11,349 nucleotides of DNA. Origin: Thermoplasmata archaeon UBA184 (GTDB lineage Archaea; Thermoplasmatota; Thermoplasmata; Lutacidiplasmatales; UBA184). A model generated the notes under the pieces. That model saw only the letters and a program-made list of their open reading frames with translations, searched no databases and was not told where the DNA came from. Numbering within the stretch: the stretch's first letter is position 1; each line of letters starts with the position of its first letter. The translations under genes and the position numbers were made by a program. This document shows, in pieces, positions 1 through 5,419 of this stretch. The stretch covers positions 10,921-22,269 of the forward strand of contig DAEB01000039.1 of assembly GCA_002495185.1 (NCBI GenBank). Reading direction: 5' to 3'.

Positions 1-792
1 TACTGCCAGAACGCCGAGATCTCCCAGGAACGTGAGATCGTCGGGCGTTCGCTCCCTCCTCATAAGGCCGTAACGGAAGCCCTCCGACTCGGGTGTAGCG
101 GAGTGACGTTCACGTACAATGAGCCGACGATCTTCGCCGAGTACGCGCTCGATGTCATTCACGACGCGCACAAGGCGGGGCTGTTTGCGAACTTCGTGAC
201 CAACGGCTACATGACCCCGGAAGCGGTCGCCGTCCTCGGCCCGAACCTGGACGCGGTGAGCGTTGACTTCAAGGGAAGTGGGGAGGCGGGCTTCCTGCGG
301 AAGTATGTGGCGGCCAAGGGCCCCGACCCGATCTTCGACTCTGCGGTCGCACTCAAGAGAATGGGCTCGCATGTCGAGATCACCGACCTGATCGTGCCGG
401 AGGTCGGGGAATCGGTCGAGGCGACCCAGACGCTCGCGAGGTTCGTCCGCGAGAAGCTCGGCCCCGAGACCCCATTCCACCTGCTCCGATTCCACCCCGA
501 CTACCACATGATGGAGTTTCCGGAAACGCCCGTCGCGACGCTGGAGAAGCTGCATCGGGTCGTCAAGGCCGAGGGCCTCGACTTCGTCTACCTCGGGAAC
601 GTCTGGGGTCATCCGCTCGAGCACACGTACTGTCCGGGCTGCGGGGCCGTCGTCGTCCGACGCCTGGGGTTCACGATCCAGTCGTGGCGATTGGACAAGG
701 AGAACTGCTGCCGAAAGTGCGGCCGGAAGATCCCCATCGTGGGCTCGCTCCCCGAGAACTACGAGCCGACCTTCGCGACCCCCATCCCCTAA
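1..792 (+). CDS. AmmeMemoRadiSam-type radical SAM enzyme, 5' truncated by window edge
   Basis: 263 codons are visible before the TAA stop; the start lies outside the window. The first residues read YCQNAEISQ, matching the end of the radical SAM CxxxCxxC motif followed by the QNxxISQ hallmark of the radical SAM member of the AmmeMemoRadiSam group (partners Memo and AMMECR1, neither in this window). Next come GVTFTYNEPTIF near codons 34-45, a typical core strand, and a TNGY motif near codons 63-66. The C-terminus carries a zinc-ribbon-like set of cysteines, CPGC near codon 211 and CCRKC near 236-240. The enzyme should bind a 4Fe-4S cluster and S-adenosylmethionine in the cytosol; the family's reaction is not established as far as I know. 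The GTG at 103 is internal and not the start, because the family motif lies upstream of it. PflA-type activase is the main alternative label. Confidence 0.88.
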   Translation, partial: YCQNAEISQEREIVGRSLPPHKAVTEALRLGCSGVTFTYNEPTIFAEYALDVIHDAHKAGLFANFVTNGYMTPEAVAVLGPNLDAVSVDFKGSGEAGFLRKYVAAKGPDPIFDSAVALKRMGSHVEITDLIVPEVGESVEATQTLARFVREKLGPETPFHLLRFHPDYHMMEFPETPVATLEKLHRVVKAEGLDFVYLGNVWGHPLEHTYCPGCGAVVVRRLGFTIQSWRLDKENCCRKCGRKIPIVGSLPENYEPTFATPIP

Positions 793-884
793 GCGCGCGA
801 GCGTGCGGGGGCCGCCCGCCGTCAAGCGAGGCCGACGGGGCCACCATATACGCCCGACGTCCCGGACCGGAGGAGGGGTCGACG
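793..884 (+). promoter_or_regulatory. TATA-like box (845-850) and Shine-Dalgarno (869-878) of the HTH_10 gene
   Basis: The 92-bp gap holds CATATA at 845-850, about 37 nt before the ATG at 885. This would put transcription start near 874. A strong purine run, GGAGGAGGGG at 869-878, ends 6 nt before the ATG and could pair with the 16S rRNA 3' end. The two signals compete somewhat: a start near 874 would remove part of the Shine-Dalgarno, so the true transcript may begin earlier, or the gene may be read through from the radical SAM gene. Confidence 0.45.
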
Positions 885-1640
885 ATGTCACGACCTCCGC
901 CGCGACATCCGAGCCGGTCCCCGAAACGGACCCGACGGCCGGCTCGTGATGCGAGCGAACCCTCGCCGCTGGTCGAGATCGTCATCAGCTCCCCGGAGGG
1001 CGAGGACTGGGTCACCCAGACGCTGAGTTCGAGAGGGACCCCGTTCCGCCTCCTCGCCTGCCGGCCGAGTGATCGGGGGCGTCGCCGCCTCCTCCGCCTC
1101 TTTGAGGTCCGAGGAGGCAGCGCCGAGATCGCATCGTTGGTCCGCCATCTCCGAGCGCGTCTCGCCGCCCGGGACGTCGCGCTCACTTCGATCGGTCCGG
1201 ACCGCGCGCTCGTCCGCGTTTCGGTACCGATGCCTCCGGGATGTTCCGCGGTCTTCGACCTCGGGGACTTCTGCATCCGGTGCCCGTTCGCGGGGGGCGG
1301 CTCCGCATCCGAACCTCCGCTGTGGCGGGTTCTGGTGCCGCGAATCGTGGATGCGCGGACTCTCCTCGCCGCCACAAGCCGTCGGGGTCATCCCCGCCCG
1401 ACCCTCGTTCGTGCCGGGGCGTACCGACGCGAGTGGGGACTCACCGGCCGACAGGAGCTCGCGATCCGAACCGCGCTCGAGCTGGGGTATTTTGACTACC
1501 CGAGGAGGGCCTCGCTCTCCGCCGTGGCCGGACGCCTGGGTGTCGGCCGTTCGGCCGCGCTCGAGCTCCTCCGCAAAGCGACGACCAAGGTCACCGCGGA
1601 CCGGTTTCTCGCAGAACCGTCCGTCGATCTCCCGCTCTGA
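885..1640 (+). CDS. HTH_10 (bacterio-opsin activator-like) transcription regulator
   Basis: 251 aa. The C-terminal third (about residues 186-240) is a clear HTH_10 domain: LTGRQ, then ELGYFDYPRR, then a helix-turn-helix around LSAVAGRLGVGRSAALELLRK. This pattern is typical of archaeal Bat-like regulators, which are widespread in haloarchaea and Thermoplasmata. The N-terminal part (about 27-180) should be the sensor or effector region. It begins with a basic, disordered-looking stretch and contains cysteines C120, C130 and C133, the last two as CIRC. The ATG at 885 is chosen for the GGAGGAGGGG just upstream; extending further upstream gives low-complexity sequence overlapping the previous gene. 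It is a soluble DNA-binding protein. Its targets cannot be read from the sequence; no clear operator stands out at its own promoter. It runs convergently with the chorismate mutase-like gene, 44 bp away. Confidence 0.85.
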   Translation: MSRPPPRHPSRSPKRTRRPARDASEPSPLVEIVISSPEGEDWVTQTLSSRGTPFRLLACRPSDRGRRRLLRLFEVRGGSAEIASLVRHLRARLAARDVALTSIGPDRALVRVSVPMPPGCSAVFDLGDFCIRCPFAGGGSASEPPLWRVLVPRIVDARTLLAATSRRGHPRPTLVRAGAYRREWGLTGRQELAIRTALELGYFDYPRRASLSAVAGRLGVGRSAALELLRKATTKVTADRFLAEPSVDLPL

Positions 1641-1684
1641 TCGCGACCACATCGCCGGCGAGAGCTTCGTGGCCGCCGGGTTTC

Positions 1685-2113
1685 TCAGCGCGCTGCCGCG
1701 ACCGGCTCCTCGGCCTCTGAGAACGCGGGCTGCGAGAGCTTCGGTGGACGCGCGCTCGGGTCTGCGTTCAGTCGCCGGATCCCACGGGACTGCGCCGGAG
1801 CGAGGGAGAATCTCCGCTTTCCTTCCTCGATCGTCGAACGGAGCACGCTCTCGACCAGACCTGGCGAAAGACCGACCTCGGCCGCCCAGGCCCGTGCGCG
1901 GGCGAGCACCTGATCCTCCTGAGCGGAGTTGGTGACCGTTTCACCTTCCTGCGACCGAAGCGCGATGGCGTCAAGCGCCGTTCGGACCCGGGCGGCGAGG
2001 AGGAGCACGATCTGGCGGTCGATCTTCTCGAGCTCGCGTCGAATCGACCGAAGCGAACGCGGTCGGCCGGAGGGCACCGCCATGATGCGCTCTCCCAACG
2101 TCTTCGCGGCCAT
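1685..2113 (-). CDS. AroQ-fold chorismate mutase-like protein, stand-alone
   Basis: 142 aa from the ATG at 2113. The core (about residues 20-103) fits the three-helix AroQ fold: SIRRELEKIDRQIVLLLAAR, then a second helix beginning QEDQVLARARAWA, then LVESVLRSTIEEG. The family converts chorismate to prephenate. In an ungapped by-eye alignment to the E. coli P-protein mutase domain, R25 and R42 match catalytic R11 and R28, and E66 matches E52. The essential K39 position is R53, D48 is N62 and R51 is Q65, and there is no lysine anywhere near that loop. Activity is therefore uncertain. A polar, proline-containing tail of about 35 residues follows the fold. Start alternatives are ATG 2083 (GGGAG upstream) and GTG 2158, which would run through the palindrome. 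It is divergent from the U32 gene, and no other aromatic-pathway gene is in view. Confidence 0.8.
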   Translation of the reverse strand: MAAKTLGERIMAVPSGRPRSLRSIRRELEKIDRQIVLLLAARVRTALDAIALRSQEGETVTNSAQEDQVLARARAWAAEVGLSPGLVESVLRSTIEEGKRRFSLAPAQSRGIRRLNADPSARPPKLSQPAFSEAEEPVAAAR

Positions 2114-2123
2114 GGCACTTCGA

Positions 2124-2137
2124 CCGCACCGGTGCGG
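2124..2137. promoter_or_regulatory. Perfect 14-bp palindrome in the divergent control region, candidate operator
   Basis: CCGCACCGGTGCGG equals its own reverse complement over all 14 positions. It sits in the 60-bp space between the chorismate mutase-like ATG (2113) and the U32 ATG (2174). If the shared AT-richer element at 2143-2152 is the TATA region, the palindrome covers the mutase transcription start and lies just upstream of the U32 promoter. A dimeric regulator bound here could control both genes. If the mutase instead starts at GTG 2158, the palindrome would be coding. In GC-rich DNA short palindromes arise by chance, but 14 perfect positions in a 60-bp gap is notable. Confidence 0.45.
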
Positions 2138-2142
2138 GACGA

Positions 2143-2152
2143 GTTTCACATA
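2143..2152. promoter_or_regulatory. Weak TATA-like element shared by divergent genes
   Basis: GTTTCACATA is the only AT-richer stretch between the two divergent genes. Its centre is about 26 nt before the U32 ATG at 2174, the distance expected for a leaderless archaeal transcript. Read on the minus strand it lies about 35 nt before the ATG at 2113. The match to an archaeal TATA box is weak. Confidence 0.35.
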
Positions 2153-2173
2153 CGGCACGGGGTCTCTCGGTCG

Positions 2174-3352
2174 ATGGAGCTCGTCCTCGCTTCCAATTTC
2201 GACGACCGGCTCGTAGTCGAAACGGCCGACCTACCGGTCTCCACGTTCTTCGGAGGGTTCCCGGTGCAGCTCACCGGGGGTGGGCGACCCCCGAAGATCC
2301 TACCCACCGTGGACCGAGACCGATTCCGTTCCCACCTCGAGGTGGTCCACCAGCATTCTCGTCAGTTCTTCGCCACTCTGAACAGCAGCGACCTCGGCCT
2401 TCGGGAGTACGGTCCGGGGTACATCGACCGATTCCTTCGGGAGGCGGCGGAGCTCATCGACCTCGGCGTCGACGGGTTCGTCATCGCCCTCCCTGCCCTC
2501 ATCGAGGCCGTCCGAACCGAATGGCCCGACGTCCCGATCACCGTGTCCACCTTCGCTCGCATCCGGTCGGTGACCCAGGCGCAGTACTTCCTCGACCTGG
2601 GCGCGCGGACCATCATCCTCGAGGAGGCGAACCGGGACTTCCGGCTGATCCGGGGCCTGGTCCGGCTCGGGGCGGAGGTCGAGATCCTGGTCAACCAGAG
2701 CTGCCTTCCGTCGTGCCCCTACCGGGGTCATCACCTGAACACGAGCTCGCTCGCATCGCAACCGGGAGCTCCCTGTCCCGCGTTCGAGTATCCGATCCTC
2801 GAATGTGGGCTCGAGTACCTTCGGGACCCGGCCCGACTGATCTCGGGCATCTTCGTACGACCCGAGGACCTCGAGGTCTACCAGGAGGCCGGGGTGACCC
2901 GGTTCAAGGTCTCGGGCCGGAACCGGTCGACCGACTGGCTCCTCCGGTGCGCGCGCGCGTACGCATCTCGATCCTATCCCGGCGACCTCGCGGACATTCT
3001 GAGCCTGGTTCAACTCAAGGGACCGCTTTCCGCCCTTCGACGGGTGGCTGCTTCCGACCCCTCGGAGTCGGCCGGGTCGCTCGAGAAGGCGTTCGCCCCG
3101 TTCGCCGATATCTCGATCGACAACCGGGCGTTCCCTCGCGACTTCTTGCACCATATCGCCCAAGTCGACTGCGACCACACCACGTGCGACGAGTGCGGCT
3201 ACTGTCCCGGAGTGGCGCGAAAGGTCCTGAGAATTGGCGGCAAGAGCCTCGCGGAGTACTCGCCTCCCGAACGGCTTCCGCCGGCAATCGAACTTCTCCC
3301 TCGGCTGGGACCCCCTACCGCCGGAGAAAACCAGCTCCACCCCTCTGGCTGA
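2174..3352 (+). CDS. U32-family (UbiU/TrhP-like) Fe-S protein, probable hydroxylase-type enzyme
   Basis: 392 aa. The fold signature is that of 'peptidase U32' proteins: a TIM-barrel-like N-terminus with DLGVDGFVIALPALI (about 97-110), PITVSTFARI (121-130), LGARTIILEE (142-151) and the diagnostic NQSCLPSCPYRGHH (174-187). Cysteines C177, C181, C201 and C211 are good candidates for the 4Fe-4S ligands known in UbiU/UbiV. The C-terminus adds C333, C338, C341 and C344 (CDHTTC..CGYC). Despite the name, characterised relatives (TrhP, RlhA, UbiU/V) act in oxygen-independent hydroxylation of tRNA, rRNA or ubiquinone precursors, with a requirement for prephenate. The substrate here is unknown. ATG 2174 is chosen because the family-like sequence begins there (MELVLASNFD) and a TATA-like element lies about 26 nt upstream; an in-frame ATG at 2132 is less likely. 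It is divergent from a chorismate mutase-like gene, which fits the prephenate link. Confidence 0.85.
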   Translation: MELVLASNFDDRLVVETADLPVSTFFGGFPVQLTGGGRPPKILPTVDRDRFRSHLEVVHQHSRQFFATLNSSDLGLREYGPGYIDRFLREAAELIDLGVDGFVIALPALIEAVRTEWPDVPITVSTFARIRSVTQAQYFLDLGARTIILEEANRDFRLIRGLVRLGAEVEILVNQSCLPSCPYRGHHLNTSSLASQPGAPCPAFEYPILECGLEYLRDPARLISGIFVRPEDLEVYQEAGVTRFKVSGRNRSTDWLLRCARAYASRSYPGDLADILSLVQLKGPLSALRRVAASDPSESAGSLEKAFAPFADISIDNRAFPRDFLHHIAQVDCDHTTCDECGYCPGVARKVLRIGGKSLAEYSPPERLPPAIELLPRLGPPTAGENQLHPSG

Positions 3353-3507
3353 CTCGCCACGGCAGTACGACTCGTTCTCCTCCGACCCAACCCGGGACGC
3401 TCTACCGGCGCCGATGAGGCGCATGGAAGCCGAAGCTCGATCTGCCTTCAGCCGGGCGGGCCGGTCGGATGAACGTTGATTAACCTCCGCTCCGTCCGGG
3501 GCTCGCC
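3353..3507 (+). promoter_or_regulatory. Intergenic gap with promoter of the proline iminopeptidase gene (TATA about 3475-3484)
   Basis: This 155-bp gap carries no gene I can support. Near its right end GAAC at 3471-3474 is followed by GTTGATTAAC (3475-3484), a BRE plus TATA-like arrangement. Its centre is about 27 nt before the ATG at 3508, so the message would be leaderless or nearly so. A small GC-rich hairpin (GCGCC, 5-nt loop, GGCGC, 3408-3422) lies downstream of the U32 stop. It has no T tract, so a terminator role is not supported. Confidence 0.5.
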
Positions 3508-4404
3508 ATGTGGCCGAGCTCCGATTCGCGGTTTCTCAAGGTCGATGGTGGGCGAGTCTATGTACGAACGTTTGGGGCCCGGAACCCTCGAGGGACCCTC
3601 CTCTGCGTGCACGGTGGACCCGGGGCCACGCATGATTACCTTCTCCCTCTCTCCGACCTCGGTCGGCTCGGCTACCGGGTCGTGTTCTACGATGCCCTGG
3701 GGTGCGGGAGGTCGGACCTACCGGCCGGGACCTCGCTCTACACGTGGGAGCACGACCTCCTCGTTCTGGACCAGGTCCGCCGCTCGCTCGGGGGAGGCCG
3801 AATCCACCTCATGGGCTCGAGCTATGGGGGGATGCTCGTCCTCGCCTATGCATCTCGGCACCCGGAACACCTACGAAGCCTCAACGCTACGGGGGGACTC
3901 TGCGACGTTGCGTTCGCGACCCGAGAAATGCGGCGGCTGGTCGGAGAGCTTCCGGCCCGAACCCGGGCGGTGCTGAGGAAGTACGAGAGGCGGAAGGAGT
4001 ACCAGCATCCCGAGTACGAGGAGGCTCTCCTGACGTTCTACCGGAAGCACTTGTGCCGACTCTGGCCGTGGCCGGAAGATGTCCAATCGAGCCTCGTGCG
4101 GATCAGCAAGCCGGTCTACTTCACGATGAACGGACCGAACGAGTACACGATCATCGGGAACATCAAGGACATCGACTTCTCCTCCGACCTGGGAAGAATC
4201 ACGGTGCCGACGCTCCTGATCCACGGACGCTACGACGAGGTGACCCCCGCCGTAGGGGACCGCATCCACCGAAAGATCCCCGGCTCTCGTCTTCATGTCT
4301 TCCCCCGAAGTTCCCACACGAGCTTCTGGGAGGAACGTTCGGACTACATGCGACTGGTCGGGTCCTTCCTCCGCGAAGCCGACCGATCCCGCGGGTCGGG
4401 TTGA
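3508..4404 (+). CDS. pip: Proline iminopeptidase, tricorn-interacting factor F1-like alpha/beta hydrolase
   Basis: 298 aa, close to the roughly 293 aa of Thermoplasma F1. It should release N-terminal residues, classically proline, from short peptides made by the proteasome and tricorn in the cytosol. Visible motifs are the oxyanion-hole HGGPG at 35-39, FYDALGCGRS at 60-69, the nucleophile elbow GSSYGG with S105, the acid D243 in RYDEVTP, and H270 in SSH. The substrate amino-group binders of F1 appear as E212 in MNGPNEYTI and E244. Long stretches (DYLL, MGSSYGG, EYEEAL, MNGPNE, IKD, YDEVTP) agree with the remembered Thermoplasma protein, which supports the lineage. No signal peptide is visible. 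ATG 3508 fits the TATA-like box about 27 nt upstream. Tricorn itself is not in this window. It runs toward the tRNA-Leu gene, with a 46-bp gap between them. Confidence 0.93.
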   Translation: MWPSSDSRFLKVDGGRVYVRTFGARNPRGTLLCVHGGPGATHDYLLPLSDLGRLGYRVVFYDALGCGRSDLPAGTSLYTWEHDLLVLDQVRRSLGGGRIHLMGSSYGGMLVLAYASRHPEHLRSLNATGGLCDVAFATREMRRLVGELPARTRAVLRKYERRKEYQHPEYEEALLTFYRKHLCRLWPWPEDVQSSLVRISKPVYFTMNGPNEYTIIGNIKDIDFSSDLGRITVPTLLIHGRYDEVTPAVGDRIHRKIPGSRLHVFPRSSHTSFWEERSDYMRLVGSFLREADRSRGSG

Positions 4405-4450
4405 CGAGCTGGGGTCCCTGAGCGGCTCTTCGGGAGCAGCTCGGTCCCAG
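4405..4450. terminator. Inverted repeat between convergent genes, possible terminator or tRNA trailer hairpin
   Basis: CGAGCTG (4405-4411) and CAGCTCG (4437-4443) are perfect 7-bp inverted arms, with a further GCTC/GAGC pairing possible inside. An alternative pairing, CTGGG (4409-4413) with CCCAG (4446-4450), abuts the 3' end of the tRNA. The element lies exactly between the stop of the iminopeptidase gene and the tRNA 3' end, so either transcript could use it. No T-rich tract follows on either strand, so termination is only suggested. Confidence 0.3.
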
Positions 4451-4533
4451 TGCCGGGGCCAGGATTCGAACCTGGGAACTCCTACGAGAGCAGATCTTGA
4501 GTCTGCCGCCTTTGGCCGCTCGGCCACCCCGGC
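4451..4533 (-). tRNA. tRNA-Leu (anticodon CAA)
   Basis: An 83-nt class II tRNA read on the minus strand. The acceptor stem is GCCGGGG paired with CCCCGGC, followed by discriminator A73 at 4451. The D arm is GCC...GGC, and the anticodon stem GCAGA/TCTGC encloses the loop CTCAAGA, giving anticodon CAA for UUG. A long variable arm (TCTCGTAGGAG region) and the T arm CCAGG-TTCGAAT-CCTGG complete the cloverleaf. A73 and the long variable arm fit leucine. CCA is not encoded: the bases after A73 are CTG. No intron is visible at position 37/38. It lies 27 bp downstream of the RNase P component 4 stop, in the same direction. Confidence 0.96.
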
Positions 4534-4558
4534 CTCGGCGACGCGAGGAGACCGCCGA

Positions 4559-4567
4559 CCTTATTCG
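4559..4567 (-). promoter_or_regulatory. TATA-like box of tRNA-Leu, overlapping the rnp4 stop codon
   Basis: On the minus strand the sequence reads CGGAAGACGAATAAGG. The AATAAG part is centred about 26-30 nt before the tRNA 5' end at 4533 and contains the TAA stop of the RNase P gene (4561-4563). The purine-rich GGAAGA just upstream could serve as a BRE. This would give the tRNA its own promoter besides read-through. The box is imperfect. Confidence 0.35.
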
Positions 4568-5025
4568 TCTTCCGTTTCCTCGTCCGCAACGTCGAGGTCG
4601 GCACCGACCGGTTGGACGAGCGCCCCCTCGTCCCGACGCACGCCCCGCGTCTCGCTGAGAGCCAACGTCGAGGCCCCTGGTCCACCGGTGGCGGTAGGAA
4701 TCCGACGTTGGCGCCCGCATCTTAGGCAGGTCCGGACCCGACGTCCCGAGCGTAGCCGAGTCCGCACCGTGCGCCCTTCCACCCAGAACGCGGAACAGGA
4801 GCGACAGTAGAGGTCTCGATACTCTCGCGACAACCGCACGTTGTACCGCATTCCGATCCGGCGGGCGAGCTCCACATAGCGGTTCGCGAACTCGATATCC
4901 CCCCCGCGGACCTCCCGGTCGGCGAGCGCGAACAGGTCGGAGATCCTCTGGCGCGCGACGCGGACCATCGCCCCGGTACGCCGACCCCGTCGGCCCGTCC
5001 GTTTCAGGGTTGGGGTTGCTGACAT
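4561..5025 (-). CDS. rnp4: Archaeal ribonuclease P protein component 4 (Rpp21/Rpr2 family)
   Basis: 154 aa. It is a protein subunit of RNase P, which matures tRNA 5' ends. The family pattern is visible: a helical N-terminal part (ARQRISDLFALADREV, about 24-39), the stretch FANRYVELARRIGMRYNVRL (46-65), then REYRDLYCRSC, and a zinc ribbon with C74, C77, C100 and C103 (CLRCG). The tail after about residue 110 is acidic, poorly conserved-looking and longer than I expect for the family. ATG 5025 starts shortly before the conserved region. It overlaps the end of the upstream zinc-ribbon gene by 22 bp, so the two are almost certainly co-transcribed and perhaps translationally coupled. tRNA-Leu follows 27 bp beyond the stop. 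Confidence 0.9.
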   Translation of the reverse strand: MSATPTLKRTGRRGRRTGAMVRVARQRISDLFALADREVRGGDIEFANRYVELARRIGMRYNVRLSREYRDLYCRSCSAFWVEGRTVRTRLRSGRRVRTCLRCGRQRRIPTATGGPGASTLALSETRGVRRDEGALVQPVGADLDVADEETEDE

Positions 5026-5375
5026 ACGGGACAGAACACGGCGACTCGACTGATGACGGTCCCGCATCGCGCGCAGTACTTGCCCGCGGGCGGGGACGGA
5101 ACCGGACCGACCGACCCCGGGACGGGCGGAGGGGCGAGTACCGCGTACCCAGCGGCCGGATACGGCCAGTAGAATGGGGCTGCGGTCGGGGGCGGAGGAG
5201 GAGGGGCGCGGGCGGTGGACGGAGCACCGGCTGTCGGCGCGCCCACGGTCATGGGAGGGGCCGACGCCGAACTCGCCGGGGCCGGTGCGCCCACCTGAGG
5301 AAGGGTGTACCCGCACTTTGGGCAGAACAGAGACCCGTCCGGCGCGAGCTCGCCGCAGTGGAGGCAAACCGTCAC
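5004..5375 (-). CDS. Protein with two zinc ribbons joined by a proline/alanine-rich linker, function unknown
   Basis: 123 aa from GTG 5375. Two four-cysteine zinc ribbons sit at the ends: C4, C7, C18, C21 (CLHCG...FCPKCG) and C101, C104, C115, C118 (CARCG...CPVC). Between them is a low-complexity linker of about 75 residues rich in Pro, Ala and Gly, including a run of six prolines and a short aromatic patch (FYWPYP). Such ribbons often mediate protein or nucleic acid contacts, but no specific function can be assigned. The 22-bp overlap with rnp4 suggests a link with RNA processing or simple operon packing. GTG 5375 is preferred because a minus-strand TGATATAC is centred about 26 nt upstream. 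TTG 5387 (four residues longer) is the alternative start. Confidence 0.8.
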   Translation of the reverse strand: MTVCLHCGELAPDGSLFCPKCGYTLPQVGAPAPASSASAPPMTVGAPTAGAPSTARAPPPPPPTAAPFYWPYPAAGYAVLAPPPVPGSVGPVPSPPAGKYCARCGTVISRVAVFCPVCQQPQP

Positions 5376-5419
5376 GGGAGGGGGCAAGGTTAATGGCGTA
5401 TATCACCGTCAGGGGTTCA
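5376..5419. promoter_or_regulatory. Crossed divergent promoters
   Basis: The space between two preferred GTG starts contains two AT-rich elements. TGATATAC on the minus strand (plus positions 5398-5405) lies about 26 nt before GTG 5375. GTTAAT on the plus strand (5389-5394) lies about 28 nt before GTG 5420. Each TATA-like box would therefore sit inside the other gene's upstream region, and both messages would be leaderless. Simultaneous initiation in both directions would be sterically difficult. Confidence 0.4.

Noticed and set aside
831..859. GCCGACG / CCCGACG repeat around the TATA-like box of the HTH_10 gene as autoregulatory sites
   Set aside because: Only six matching bases, neither copy is palindromic, and such GC-rich words are common in the window.
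3408..3422. GC-rich hairpin after the U32 stop as terminator
   Set aside because: The stem has only 5 bp and no T tract follows, so it is expected by chance in such DNA.
2300..3424. Open frame of 374 codons on the minus strand over the U32 gene
   Set aside because: It is antisense to a gene with clear family motifs. Its translation is rich in Arg, Glu, Val and Gly without domain patterns, as is common opposite GC-rich coding DNA.
3234..3479. 81-codon plus-strand frame overlapping the end of the U32 gene and the following gap
   Set aside because: No ribosome site or motif, and most of it is out-of-frame U32 coding sequence.
5174..5392. Upstream extension of the RNase H-fold protein
   Set aside because: It lies antisense to the zinc-ribbon gene and translates to low-complexity sequence. 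A start at 5393 or 5420 is better supported.
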